Source: Pyxicephalus adspersus
Lineage: Eukaryota > Chordata > Amphibia > Anura > Pyxicephalidae
DNA length: 64,000 nt
Assembly: GCF_032062135.1 (NCBI RefSeq)
Contig: NC_092859.1
Span: 31,022,531-31,086,530, forward strand
Reading direction: 5' to 3'
The notes under the pieces are model-generated. The model did not search any database, was not told where the DNA came from, and saw only the letters and a list, made by a program, of their open reading frames with translations. Below, piece by piece: positions 35,081 to 48,562 of the stretch (position 1 is its first letter; each line of letters begins with the position of its first letter). Position numbers and translations under genes: made by a program.

Positions 35081-38000
35081 CAAACCCATGCCTAAAACTC
35101 TGAACCTCCTATGTAAATGCATTTGTAAAACTTTCACTAACAATTCCTGATCTGATCATTTTGCCATTTATTTTCTACAATGACAAGTTCTATTGTTCAG
35201 TTGCTGGAATATCAGAAAATTGGTGTATAATTTGTATACAGTTTAGCGAAATATTTTTATTCAACTTTTATCATATAAGAACTTTTAACATAAAACCATT
35301 TTCCTATCTTGCCTTGTGGTCAAGATAATTTTTCCCAGAGATCAGTCTGCCAATTTTTTGATAAAAGAAGAAAAACAAAAATATTATGTTTAAAATATTT
35401 TTAAATATATTACAAATTAAATTCAATTATTTTATATTGTTGTTTGAGTGTATTTTATGTTTTTAATGTCGATGTATATTTGTTTGTAAATTCAGTGGAA
35501 CATGGATTGCTCTCAGACACATATTTCCATAAAAAGAAGATAAATATTTGAATATTGTAATATACACTGTTTTGTCCTGAATTTTTACTAGAATTTGGCA
35601 TGTAGAAATGCTGTGTTTTCTGAGGTTTGCTAAGGCAGAGGAGAATTCACATTGTGTGTTTTGTTTTTTGGTTTTATATCAACAAATGTTCTTTGCACCA
35701 TTGTGACCCATTTTCCTAGCTGGATCAAATTCACACATTATAATGACATGTTTGATTGTTTGCACAAACAAAAAGTGATAAAACTGCTCTTGAATTGTTT
35801 TGGTGGATTTCGAGCTATGAGGAATTGCTGCATTTATGTCTCGTTAAACCAGTAGTGGGGAATTGGACAAACTGTTTCTTTCTATCTAAATAAACGTTTA
35901 GGAATTTTGTGCACGTGTAGGGTTCGATGCAAAGAATGTGTAGCATTGTGCTGAAATATACTGCTTTCTGCTCTGCTGGCGGGACGGTGTCGCCGAAACA
36001 AAGACTTTAGGGTGTTATATTGTTATCAATATATACTAAGTGAATTTTTAGTATTTAAGTGTAAACAAAATATGGAGCATATCATTTGAAGTACAATTTT
36101 AAAACATAAAAGGTAATACACATAGGAAGCAATATAGTAATAATACTGGATCAATATAGTAAAACGTGAACTGATATATATATACTATAGCAGAGTTTTT
36201 TGTGTATCAAGATATTGTGCTAGAGGAAAGTATTGTATAGAAGAATGTTTTTGGAAACAGTAGCAATTTATAAAAAGAACAATATTTATCAGAGTATTAG
36301 ATTATATAGTATGTATCGGATATATATAATATGTATCGGAGTAACATAGAAGAAAATTATAGAAGTGAGGCGCTAATGTACTACAGTATGATACATTGTA
36401 AAGTTACATGGTAATGTGAATTATAGGTAGACATATAATAACGTGAGAAGATCATGTGTTCTAAGGTAATATATTAGAGAGATAAATTAAAAATTAAGAT
36501 ATAATATTTTATATGTTCACAACACAAATCTGAGATATGTAGGAAGATATGTATTAAAATTGTATATTGGAATAAATTATATAATACAAAAATGTAAAAC
36601 AAAAAAATAAGATATCTAAGCATTCTGGTAATACAGTGAATATAGGACTGATATGAAGAAATTATAGTAAGGTCTAAATTTATTTAGGTAGCAGCCTAAG
36701 TTTTAGGCTGCTATGGGGATGATTGACTGTTCATAGTTAATAAAATGTTCACAAAGCCAAACAATGAAAATTTAACTATATTCAATACTATCACCCAATC
36801 TTGTGCTATCAAAAAATCATTTTTCATTGTTTTAGATAGATTGGAACCTCCGATGGTTTTTTGCAAATATCCAGTTTGCCATTTTGACAGCTTTCTGGAA
36901 ACAGTGGAAAAATTGTAACCAAAACAAAGAAAATTCTGTAGAGGGTTTAGTATTATTATTTTTATTATTTTCACAGTAGTTTACTAGGCCTTTGATTCTG
37001 CTATTGAGTGCATGGGCATTTAATTTCATGGGAATAAGAATGGATACTATTTAATTTTTAATGTGGACCCAAGTTCTGGCTTTATTCCCTAGGTGGTAGA
37101 CCACTAGTTTACCAACCACTTGTTCTTGCCCATTTTTTTTTGTTCAAGAACCAAATGAATAAGAGTGGCAGTATTATATGTGAAAACAAGATGCAGCTTT
37201 ATCTGTTTCATGGTTGACCTCTGGAAACTTGGCTTTCCATTTTGATACTTGAGTTTATGGGTTGGGCAGTATATTTCCCACATCTATCTGCCAAGCAATG
37301 ATTAGGAATATTACATACTTAATCCTCAGGTGCTGGCTAAATATTTCCCTTTTGTTTGTTTGCTTTTTTCAATTCCCTTTTTTATACTTGGTGTTTTTTT
37401 TTCTTTTAAATTTTTTTATTTTCCCATTTTAATTTTAGTGCTTATGAGATTCATCACTTGAACCTGTTTTACTATATATAAGTATATAACCAGTGCTGAA
37501 AATGGTTGTTTATCAATGTGCTTAACCAGTATTATTAAAGCACATTCAATCAAGCCTAAGGATAGCCCCCAATTAATGCCCCTGGGCAAGAACAAGACCT
37601 GTATAGGCTACCTTTGGTGGTGATACCAACGGTTTTTTATGCTAGGTAGTGCTCAGTCTTACTTACAATAATAAACTGGTATAAATAATTAATTCTGGTA
37701 TAACTGGTATAAATAATCCAATCTGGGCATTTCTCCTATTTTTTTTTTCCAGTAAGAAGAAAAAAAAAAGGAATCAATGAACAATAAATGCTCCAAATCA
37801 GTCTAGAAACAGTGATGTTTCAATGGGTACTTACACCCAGTGGCTATTATATTGAGTTTGGGTACCTTTATGTTTCATGTTACTGTATTTAAACTGTTTC
37901 CAGCCAAAAGTTTGTTTCTTTAGATTTTGAAGAGTTGAAAAAATTAAATCTTTTGAAAATTTCTTATTGCTGTCACCCCTGGGGAGTATTATCTTTTGTC

Positions 38001-40500
38001 CTTGACACAGAAAGTAGTGGGAAATTCACAATTTTACAGATGCCACCAGAACATGTGGTTAAGGGAAAATCTTGAGGATAGTTTTAGTGAATACTATCTA
38101 ACAAGAAGTTTCCTCTAACTTCAGAGAGATTGCCTTTTTTGTTGTAAAAATGAAAGTATTCTCTCTCCCACCAGGTATCTTTTGAACCATACCCTCCTGT
38201 CCAACAAAAATTAAGTTTTTCTATTAGTATAGATGCTTCAGAGATAACCTAAAATGTATTGATATGTGCAGTTGACATCCTTCTGACCTGCATATGATCT
38301 CCTGATCCCCTCCAGGGGAATGTAATATTCATTTATTGAAAACAGAAGCCCCTTGATACAGGCCTTAATCTCATTACACTCTGAACAATATTTGCTACAG
38401 TACGTTCTAATTGGAAATGCAAAATATTAACAGATATATCATGCTTTCCTATTCTACTCTTCTCACTTCAAATCTGGCTGTCAAATCTATAGAGCTAATT
38501 GATTTTGTTTCAGTGATTTTGCAGTTATATGTGTAGAAGGGGAGCCGCCATTTTTACATATTGCTTAATTCTTCATAGGAAGTAGTGGAGCATAATCAAC
38601 AGGCCTTACCATTCCTTTCTACACATTTCAAATTCATCAGACTGAAGATTGAATTTGTTTCAGTTTTGATGGGTGGCCTGACATAAGGAGAGCCAAACAA
38701 ATCTATATACAAAATATGTACATAATGCACATACCATGAATTGTTTAACATACAGAATTGCAGGTCAGGGGAAAAATGTAAAAGTCACATCAAAAATGAC
38801 AATATGGAAAAAAAAAATATATGGTCTCTGAGAAAATACAGTGCATTTTCCTTTACATCAAAAGATACCACATATGCCAAAATACTGATGGCTGTACTTC
38901 TTCAAGCTAATTACTGCAGGGTTAATGTCCCGGCTGCAATGAAATTACTTAACGTCAGAGAGCTGAGAACACATGAAGTCATGTCACCCATCCCTTGCAA
39001 GGTGTTTCAAGTGCTTTAATATTTGTCATTCCTTGCATTGTTTACTCTCCTGCACAAGTGGCTTAACCTCTCCAGTCCTTCTTGGCTCTTATAGGGCTCT
39101 TAAAGTGAAACTCCAACTTACACGCCCTAAAAAAAATCAAAAGGAAGTCATTGATACTGTCAATGTTCTCATAGGTTTCGTTAGACTTTTACCATATTTT
39201 CAATGAGAACTTCAAACAAGCAGATACATACACAAATGAACTACATGGAAAACTTGTTTTATTTATGAAATTATTTTGTTCATCCAATGTGGTGATTTGT
39301 AGCCCTTTTCTGCTCTGTACAGCTAGGAAAGTGATGCTTGCTAGTGGCTACCCAAGGCTTCCTGTAAAAGATAGCTGCTAACATGTTATTAACACAATGC
39401 ACTGCAGAGCTTAAAGTGTTATTTTAGAAGTCCAGCACTGGAAGCCCAGGGCCAGATAGTTCCAACCCTGAAGGAAACTAAAAATTTATGGACCTTCCAC
39501 ACCTCCTCTTCTTCCAATGAGTAAATATACCAGTAGATATATGGAACAATTCATACCAATAGGTAGTCTGTAATAGACTGGATGGATGGGGGTACATATA
39601 AGATTAAATGAGAACAAGCATGCAGGATTTAAAGGACCCATGTGGCAGGGCAGTGTAATGTTGGGTGCTGGTTGGTTTACTTAAAAGATAGCTTCATTTT
39701 GGTGCAGGTATACTTGTATGGCACTCCCCTTTATGCATACTTAGAGATTGAATGCCCAGACGTAAGCGCCGGTGTGACCCAGCCAGCCATAACTTACTGG
39801 ATTGGATATATATAAGTATTAGGCTGTGGGTAGCACATAACTGTAATTGCACCAAAGCTGTAGTTAGACCTAGTACACACTGGTCATTTTTCACTTCCAA
39901 TCTCATTTCTAGCCTGATAAAATAATCAGATTTTAATATGAAGGCCTAAATATCATAAGCAAGCAACATCAGAATGATTAGGATGTGTTGGTAATTACTG
40001 ATTGATTTATACAGGACGTGCAATGTGTATGAATAATCAAGCAAATCCAAATAGAGTTTCAATCACTTTTTGAGAATGAGAATGAGAATGCAAGAGCAGT
40101 GTATTGAACACGTGCGCTGTGTATTCTTCTGACCAATCAATTGCTCATCAGATCGATCAAGCACAAACTTGCCAGTGAATCTGCTTTTCTGTACTAAACC
40201 TTATACTTTCACCCCTAGTACTAACCCTAACCCCTATCCTCTAATAACTGGCCTTAACCTAACCCCAAACTTTGTACTCTAGTACAAGGTTAAACCCTTT
40301 CATATTTATCTTTTCTTTTACAAAAGTATTTTGTGCTGGGCTCCAAAGCCACCTAAACTGAAAAGTGAACTATGTGATCTGTCACGAGCAAGCTGTCTGG
40401 CTAAAAAATCCATGTGTCACTTTCTTACTGACGTGAATGCTTTAGATCTTGGTTTGCCTGCAAGGAAACTAAGTGAAGAAACAGGTAAGTATTTCTCTGC
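35080..40500. other. Intronic, nothing recognised
   Basis: Very AT-rich (notably 35980-36700). Short open frames only. Near 40210-40275 there are ctaaccctaacccc-type phrases that do not form a regular telomeric array. Confidence 0.55.
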
Positions 40501-40502
40501 TA

Positions 40503-40782
40503 CAGCCTTTCTCAGCATTTTTACCCTAAAGGAACCATTGAAATATTTTGCAGGTCGAGAAGAATCCCTGCTAAAACCAATTCATCAGAGATATGTAGGT
40601 AAAATCTCTTTCTAAAAAACAGCATATTAGGTCATTGATTTCCTGCTAATGTCGCTTTCAAGTGAAATTGACCCCAAAACTTTGTGTGTACCATCAAATG
40701 AAAGTCATCCACAAATTAAAGAAATTCCAGCAGCCTCTGGAGGAACTCTGAGGTTCTAGTGAGCCCCGGATGAGAATTGCTG
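40503..40782. mobile_element. hAT-type MITE
   Basis: The left end cagcctttctcagcattttt and the right end, complement of cagcaattctcatccggggc, are imperfect inverted repeats. The 8-bp flanks ctctgcta and ctctaccc share the first four bases and one more, so the target duplication is weak. Body landmarks (ggaaccattgaaatattttg, aggaactctgaggttc) match the element at 29661-29965. Confidence 0.7.
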
Positions 40783-40803
40783 CTCTACCCTGATAGAGAT
40801 TTA

Positions 40804-40951
40804 GGGCCTGATTTATTAAAGCTCTTCATAGCTGGAGAGGATATGCTTTCATCAATGAAGATGAGTGGTCCAGCAAACCTGGAATACATTTCTTTGGTCA
40901 TTTGATAAATGTTAGCAAAAGTTTTCAATCCTGCACCTGATTCATTCAAGG
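40804..40951 (+). mobile_element. Half copy of palindromic MITE
   Basis: Reads ggcctgatttattaaagctc, then agctggagaggatatgcttt, ggtccagcaaacctggaata and caatcctgcacctgattcat. These follow the left arm and centre of the palindromic element at 52714-52934. The right arm is missing. Confidence 0.75.
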
Positions 40952-40954
40952 TCT

Positions 40955-41935
40955 GTGTCTAAAATTTGAAAAGTGATGAATAGTTAGGCTTCTGAAAATG
41001 TTAATTGCCTGGCTGCCATGTCTAACAACTGTAGCCCTTTTTAAGCTAACAAGGTGCAGAAATGTAGATCACGAGTTCAGATTTCGCTTGACCTCCTGTC
41101 TCTTCCATCTTTTCCTATAGGTTTAATTGTGAAAGAACACATCAGAGAGAGGAGATCAGCAGGGTGACAGTAACCTGCTGGTATAATAAAAGCACTTGAT
41201 GGTAGACACTGAACACTGTGGCCCTCACTTTTTTGTTCTTGTTTGTTGAATTGCTACATACGTTTCTTGGGTCACTGACAGTATTGCAGCCATTGGAACA
41301 ATGGGCCAGCCAAGCACCTAGTATTTTAAGAATGAGATCAACAATGGCAGCTTGTGCAGTTCTCTCTGTCCAGGTTTCCTTGAAATAAAAAGTAACTAAA
41401 AACAGATTTTCTAATTTCAGCTATCGCACTATACCATCCCAAACAGAAAGTAAAAGTGATTTTTAAATTGTTTCCATCTTTTATAAAATAGCATGATCTC
41501 ACTTTTACAAATAAGGCAAATATGATTGACAAGATAATAAGAAATAACAAATCGCTTAATATAAGTTAAATGGTATGGTTTAAGTCATCATTGCCCCAGA
41601 ACTAGGACAACATTTTCTAGGGACAAATCTGCAAACCTGAAAACTTCTGACCCCGGACAGCTGCTGGGGGGTTAACGCAGTGGGACACAAGCCTGGAAGG
41701 TGTCCTTGTTATATTGTTGTGCCCAATCCAACCATTGAGCTTAGGACAGCTGCTGGGACATTCACATGGGATGGCAGAATCCCAGCCACCACCACTGAAT
41801 ACAGAAGCTGCATCTCTGCCCCCCCCCCCCCCCACTGTCACCCCCCCCCTTCTTTTTTTTATCCTCTTTCCAAAAAAACAAGTAGGCGGACTGCAGCATC
41901 ATTTTACCCAATGGCAGCTCACAGGCTCCTGAAAG
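40955..41935. other. Flank of promoter 1B
   Basis: No exon recognised. Runs of 15 C (41819-41833) and 9 C (41841-41849), followed by a T-rich tract, give a G-quadruplex-capable minus strand about 450-490 bp upstream of the exon 1B start codon. Confidence 0.55.
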
Positions 41936-41939
41936 CCAG

Positions 41940-42304
41940 AAAGACAGGGGAGAGAGAGAGAGGGAGAGAGGGACACGAGATGGGCTGCACACTGCCATCC
42001 AAAGCCTTTAAACCATCATCACAGATCAGAGCCTGTAGACTTGAAACCACTGAGACATGACAGGCTCACATTTACAGCCCGAGGCAAAAGCTCACGCAGC
42101 TTACTGGGGGCTTTAACAAAAACAAAAACTTTTCAAAAGTTTGTAAAACTTTTTTTTTCCAGACTTTTGTGCCATAAAGAAAACCCAAGCCAGGAGACTT
42201 GAACCCCTAAATACTTTCATACATCCTGGGAGGGGAGAAGGATTTTGGGGGGGCCCTTAACAGGACTTAAAGGACCTTTTATTTCCTGGGAGAGACCTCC
42301 AGTC
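41940..42304 (+). promoter_or_regulatory. wnt7b: wnt7b alternative promoter/5'UTR for exon 1B
   Basis: A GA tract (41946-41974, gggagagagagagagggaga) lies about 330-360 bp before the exon 1B ATG, mirroring the arrangement at exon 1A. Downstream is sequence with stops in the coding frame up to TGA at 42200-42202, consistent with untranslated leader. No TATA element recognised, and the transcription start is not determinable here. Confidence 0.45.
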
Positions 42305-42387
42305 ATGATTCTGCTCTCATCACGAAGTGTATTACTGTCAGTGTATTACCCCCAGATATTCCTCATCCTTACCAGTGGCAGTTACCT
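42305..42387 (+). CDS. wnt7b: wnt7b alternative coding exon 1B (signal peptide)
   Basis: Encodes MILLSSRSVLLSVYYP followed by QIFLILTSGSY and a CT that completes a Leu codon with the next exon; the donor is CT|gtaagt at 42388. The exon ends in phase 2, identical to exon 1A, so both can join the same downstream exon without frame change. From memory, mammalian WNT7B has an alternative isoform whose N-terminus follows the pattern MLLLSPRSALVSVYCPQIFL, closely matching this peptide. The hydrophobic stretches fit a signal peptide that lacks the basic start of exon 1A. An in-frame TGA at 42200-42202 and G at -3 support the ATG; no earlier in-frame ATG occurs after that stop. Use of this exon would change the signal sequence only, not the mature ligand. 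Expression is not shown by sequence. Confidence 0.88.
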
Positions 42388-45300
42388 GTAAGTCTTTTTT
42401 TACCTTCTGTTTATTCTGCCTCTTCTAGCAGGTGTAGGCAATCAGTGGGGGGCGTTTTGTAGTGCTGCAACAAATCTCTTTGGAGTTTGGAAAACTTGCA
42501 GTGCAAAGTGGTGTGTTCGCTGAAAGATTGCACTTATATTATTGTTAATTGTGTTAAGTAAGGATCTATTCTTAGCATGATAGAGTCATTTTGAATGAAT
42601 GGGAAAAGAAGAGTCTAGATGCTGAAGGGAGGGTGTGAGTTCTTGTTCCCTACTGCCTACATGTTCTTGGTTTCCTGGGACAGTCGCAAGTCTTGTAGAC
42701 TTGTCCATGGAACTTTTTCTATGGATCTTGGATTACCTGTTCTATAAAATATTCATTACTCTATGTTAAATAGTTATGTTATTAAATACTGATGTTATGT
42801 TGATTTACAAAAAATTGACACAAAGCAGCTTATAAAATGTGGTGGTAAGGGTTAGGTGATCAATCTGAATAATTATTCTTAGTTCCATTTTTTGCTAATT
42901 TCACTTTTTTGATTTGTGCGGTTCTATGTATTTATGGGAAGGATCACAGATAATATGACCACAAAATTATATGAAGTTTATGTTTTATATGATCAATAGT
43001 TGAGCTGAATGTCAATTGAATATTGATTAGGCAGGGTGCTGTTTTTTGTTTTCTTTTGGTGTTCACTGGTTAACCAACGTATTGTTATCAAATTATTTCT
43101 TCTGGTATGGTTGATATCTCCATTAGCTATGAAGGTAAAATTGATTGTAATTCAGATCAGATTTGGATGAGGAAGTGAATAACTCTTGTAGTCAATCTCA
43201 AATATCAATTTTAATTGATTTTAATATCAATCAAAAATACAATCAAATGAAAAATGTCACAGCAGCATAACCAAGAGTATGATATAATATCTGTGAAACA
43301 CTTACTGTGGCTTAACAACAACTTGTCACTATTTTTTTTTCAATGTTGGCACTTCTGTAGGTGCCGTGAGAAGCTGATGTTTAAATTGTTGAATCACTCA
43401 TACTACATTGCGGAAGTTGTTTTCTGGTTGGGTCAATTAAGTTTCTGTTGGATATTTCGGATATTTTTTTTTAGTTATTTTTTGTGCCAAGATATACACA
43501 GTGTTGCATATTTGTTATTATTTTTGGCTTTGCAAAAAAAGCCCAGATTTATGGAAACTGTAATATCTTTCTAACTTTCATTTACTGCAAGTAATCATCT
43601 ACAACCGCGCAGCAAGTTGCAGATCCCTGCAAAGGACCAGCAGTACCATTGATGCAGTTGAGTTGGAAATCACATTTGACATCACGTTTGATGTCTGATG
43701 ATGCAATCATTGCTCTACTTCTGATAAGCAGTGGTGATGACTGACCCACCTTGGACAGAATAATAGATGTATGGATGCCTTTATGTGTGGCTAACTTTTA
43801 TTTTATTAGCATGAAACGGGGGCTCTTAAATGGTATCTAAAACAAAGTACAAAAATGTAAAATATTACAACCTGGTCCTTAGAATTGATGGATGCAAAAG
43901 TTTTTAGCCGAAGAACATTTTCCGAAAGTTCTTTAATTACCTGCTAATCTTGCCAGAAATGCAACAGAAAGCTAAAATACAAAACTGTCTACTTTCTCCC
44001 CCTCCATGTATTGGGAATAGAGAAAATGTTGAGAGGAAGACATGTTTAAAATCCAACCAGGGCAACCACCATGGCCCCTACATAAATACAGGGGATGAAT
44101 TGAGTGTAGCCACCCTAGGGCAGGAATTGTGTTATTCACAAGAAACAAAAACAAGAAAACTAATGCAGACATTCCACATAAGTACTAATAAAATGAATTA
44201 TATAACATTTTGGTTTTGGGTTTGGATAAGCTGCAAATGTGCTAAAAAATAGATATCCCAGATGAGCTGGCAATGTATTCCAGTTTCATCAATATTTCAT
44301 TGTTTAGTCATTAAAAAAAGTTTTGCTTTTGTGACTTTTATTTTGTTCATAACATATATTCCATTAGATATTTCTTGCAGAATTACAAATGTTATATTCC
44401 TTGCATGTAAAAAGGCACATATGATGGCATCATAATTCCTGAATGGGCTGCCTTAATGCTACACATGTTATGGGTGTTACATAACAAGAATTACCGCTCA
44501 TACATTACCACAAAACACAAGGTTAGAATGGTGTGAATTAGCTCTAAGGTCCAAACTCTCTTGTAGAGCTAAGGTGTACCCAAAGCATTAATTATTTATT
44601 TTGTTTTGGTTAGAGTAGTGAGGTGTAAAACCCCTGTCAGGTTTTATAGCTCTAATGTATAGAAATGTATGATGAAAAATCAAAACTTTGGAATTGGGTA
44701 GGGTAAAAAAAAGGGTAGTCTACCGATGGAAATGGTTGTTTAAATTATGACTGCCATTTCCTTTGCTTTTGATAGAGATTTCCCCTTATTGGATTGTGTC
44801 TACAAGACAATAAACAAAGGTAAATCTCCCCAATGGGACACAAAAAATTAAAGGGTTTACAACGCTTACCTACTCTACCTACATTTGGTTTTAGTTTACA
44901 CATTTTCATATGGGAAAGGGTTTAAGGCCTGCTTGAACTGGTATACCCCATTAGGGTCAACCGTCCTTGAACTAGACTGCCTGTAATAGTTGTACAATTG
45001 TGTAGTAGATAGGTCTGTTACTAAGAATGACAAGCCATAAGGATTCTACTTATTAAATACTGATCATTTTTAGTTAATTGAAGTGGTCATGGGCTTGGCT
45101 GAAAAAAACACCATTAGTAAATTGTCCTCTATTGATGCCTTTGCCCTTTCCTACTCCCATGAACAGTTTTTGATTGTGTACACAGTATATTTTAAATTTA
45201 AAAAATCACCGGGGTCAATGAAAAACAACAGAAGAAAATGCTTATTCAGTTAAGTTGCCTCCAGTGCTGCTCATAGAAGCAAAAACGTAGGCATTTGGTC

Positions 45301-45450
45301 ATGTGATCTCTGGTGAAGTGGAGGTTTACCATCACAAAATTCAAAGCCTAGGTTTTTGGTCATGTGATCAGTACTGTAGAGCCTGGTGCAGTATGTACTC
45401 CAGGAAAGGTGAGTATTTTAGACAGTTTATTATCCTTTACGTATTCATTA

Positions 45451-45580
45451 ATTTAATAATAAATATTATTATTAAACTATATATATAGCACCAACATATG
45501 CAGCTGTGTACAATAAACAGGGGTTGCCAATGACAGACAGATACAAACACAGAAGGAGGAGAGGACCCTGCATCCACTGT
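45451..45580 (-). repeat. SINE-like 3' fragment
   Basis: taataataaatattattatt, then tagcaccaacatatgcagct, caataaacaggggttgccaa and tgacagacagatacaaacac, then gaggaccctgcatcc. Complement of the block at 14790-14950 and partner of 17365-17462. Confidence 0.8.
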
Positions 45581-47289
45581 AAGACTAATAAAATTAATTT
45601 TCAGAAATATATACTCTATATACTATAAGTTTTTAACAGATGATGCCATTAAATTATTATGCTGAGCGATTTGTCATGGGCAACAAAAATTGGGTAGTAC
45701 AGTTGGGTAGTCAGTTTTAGCAGTGTCTGTTGTATATTAGTTTAAGGGCAAATACATCTTTGGCAGTTCCTTAATTGTGAGTGCTCAGTATTGTGGTTGA
45801 CTTCAAATGTGACTCAAACTAGGCCAAACGAGATGCCAAAAACTTAGTCAACTTTGTCAACTGCCAAACATCATCTAACTTTCACAAGAATATATATATA
45901 GTGCGACCTGTCTCCAACTTCTGCCATCATTTATTACTGAATAAGGCTCCTGGAGCAAATGTTCTCTATTATGTATTGATTGTTTTTTAAGTATTGTGAA
46001 ATTTTGAAAGCATTTACTCCCACGTTTTCATATTCTTTAAATGCTGCTTATGAAAACAGTTATAGAAATATAGAAAATGAAATATTGAAGAGGATGGGAC
46101 TAAAGTTTTTTGAGTTTTGGATAGAATTGTGAGGGGTTAGAACTTTTTCCCCAGCTAGGGGGATTGACCCTTACTATTTATTCTGGTGACCATTGTCATC
46201 AGGACAGAAAATGAGGAAACTTTTCAAGCATTACAGATGTCACTAGAACAGGAGGTCAGGGGAATTTTCCATTAGTGATACCTTTTCCATCTAAAATATT
46301 CAAAATATCTATTGGATCGTATGTTTGTGACTTTAAAGAGAACCATATAACAATCTCTAAAATATGCAAAATAATACATCTGAGCTTTTATCGAAGTTAG
46401 CCAAGATCAGCTAATTTATTAAAAATTTTAATAAAATATTGTTGAATTAGGTATCATTATCATTGTACATCAATGCAAACATGGATAGATCTTTACCCAA
46501 TTATAAGGAATATTGGTCTATCTATGCATAATGTATCTGCATTATTTTAAAAGGTTTGCCCTGGACATAGTCATGGTAAATAATTATCTGCAGTATTCAA
46601 ACATTTAGGGTCCAATTTACTTGTACTGTACTACATACTTATAGGATGCAAATCACACCTAATGTTTCTTTTGCAGGGAGTTGGGTTTATTATAAGATTG
46701 GAAGACTCAACACTTTCATAACAGTAGCGAGTGTTGTAAATGATATCAAGACAATACAGAACGCGATATACAAGTAACTATTGAAATACATGTTGCTGCT
46801 AAAGAGTAAGCATTAGTAGAAACACAGGAATTTGTATTCCTTCTATTAAACTCCATGACACTTTTTCAGAGATATACATAAGGACAGTTGGGAGTGAAGT
46901 TCCTGAGTGTACTCTGTACCTGCTTGCTATATTATTCATTTTTAATATGGTTATGTAGAAAGTAAAAGAACCATATTTTGGACACCCGTAGTAATTAATT
47001 ACTTTAAATATGAGATAAACTGTAAATCCATCTTTTAAATACTTTATAGTTATTTATATGTAACATAATGGATAAAAGCAACTCCTGGATTTTCATATTT
47101 CTATTTACTTGGAAATTTTGGGGATTCCTAGGCATAGCAATTGTGCAGACCTGAGATTGTCTTAATAGGGTATATTAGGGAACGGAAGACTGGTTGGTTG
47201 TGGGCATATAACATTTTTGCCTGATTTCCATGCAGTAGCATTCTTTATTGATAGCAGCAATACAGGTTAGTAAAACAAGGAAAGCCTGA

Positions 47290-47560
47290 ATTGATCATAA
47301 GAATAAGGATTTTTGTATTACACAAAGCTTCTAACTTTAAATCCCTCAGAAGGCTCACAATCTCATTTCCCTACCATGGTCATATGTCAGTAACACATTA
47401 CATTTTTTTAGGGGCCTACCTGCATGTTTTTGGGAGATGGGAGGAAACTGGGATAAACATAGATCATACTTATTCCATGCAGATTGTGTTCTGGACAAGT
47501 GCTTGCAAAGTCAAGAGTGCAAACCACTGCGCGGTATTGTTGTCTATGAATAATAATCAG
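47290..47560 (-). repeat. tRNA-derived SINE, eroded
   Basis: In + orientation: ctcagaaggctcacaatctc, ccctaccatggtcatatgtc, tgcatgtttttgggagatgg and gaggaaactggg, then attccatgcagattgtgttc. These follow the body of the SINE at 21319-21630. The B-box region is decayed. Confidence 0.7.
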
Positions 47561-48562
47561 GTTTATCAATAAACACTTATATACATTTGTATCTATGTCT
47601 TTAGAGGTTTATATGAGAGTCTAGCACAATGCAATGCAGGCCTGTGAACAACAACTGATTGTGTCAGGCCATGCAGTACAGCCCAGGAATTGCTGGGTCA
47701 GAAATGCCCAACTATTGTTTGTTTGATAGACTTACTGGATCTTGCCCTTATTTCCTATAGGGAACATACTTCTTTCCTAATTCACAGAACATGATGACGG
47801 AACATAAAGACTACTGGGCTGGGATCTTTCTCAATGACCATCAAATGTTTGTTTTAAAACAACACAAATGGCAGACAACTAAAAAAGACCATTTCACAGA
47901 ACAGGGTTACATTAGGTTTACTCAATTCATGGGACATTTTCAATAAACCAAACAGACCAAGCTACACCTCTTTAGGTCAGCATCTGCACAAGAGGACCTG
48001 GGTTTGGTTTCTGAAAAACAGCATTTATAATATTTGGAATATTTTTTTCTCTTTTATATAAATGCAGCCCTATTTTCATAAAACCGTATAGGAAATTACT
48101 ATCCTGAAAAATTTTGCTCCCTATAAATAGTTCAGATTTGAAACAAAAGTTTTTGACCGCATACCAGATGCTGCGCTGCTCGTGGTTACCCTGACCGTGT
48201 GATATAATTATATGTTTGGAAGGCTGGAACGGGAAGCAGGGATACCAGAAGGCTGTTGCTGAAGGAATTACAAGTGGATGACTGCATAAACCCACGGATG
48301 AAATTGCGTTATTATTCAAGGTCTTTTCATTACAAGGCCTATGCATGTCAGGCATAGGCAACCGGCTAATATTAAATCAGTGTCTTTTTTTTAAAGCAAC
48401 TTGCTGCTTGAATACTTGTGTCTGGTGGGTGTTGTTTTGTTGCTTTGTTCTGTTAAAGAGCTCTGGGCATCACTGGTCTGGGTGTGTCAGATAGTACCTT
48501 ACCCTGATGCTGTAGATTCCCCCACTGACCCCACTTCTCTGTCCAGAAGTGACGTAAGGGTT

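Larger units (their letters stand above)
32823..42304 (+). other. wnt7b: wnt7b intron 1A / spacer between first exons
   Basis: Sequence between the exon 1A donor and exon 1B. It is intronic for transcripts starting at exon 1A and upstream flank for those starting at 1B. It contains the tandem duplication at 33552-33838, the polypurine block 34610-35080, an AT-rich stretch 35080-40500 in which I recognise nothing, a hAT MITE (40503-40782) and a MITE half (40804-40951). No further exon was recognised. Confidence 0.7.

Noticed and set aside
34580..35143. 187-codon minus-strand open frame rich in S, L and P
   Set aside because: It is the translation of the polypyrimidine complement of a GA-rich tract, includes an ambiguous base, and has no protein-like complexity.
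40205..40275. Possible interstitial telomeric repeat (ctaaccctaacccc)
   Set aside because: Only two adjacent ccctaa-like units, with irregular neighbours; not an array.
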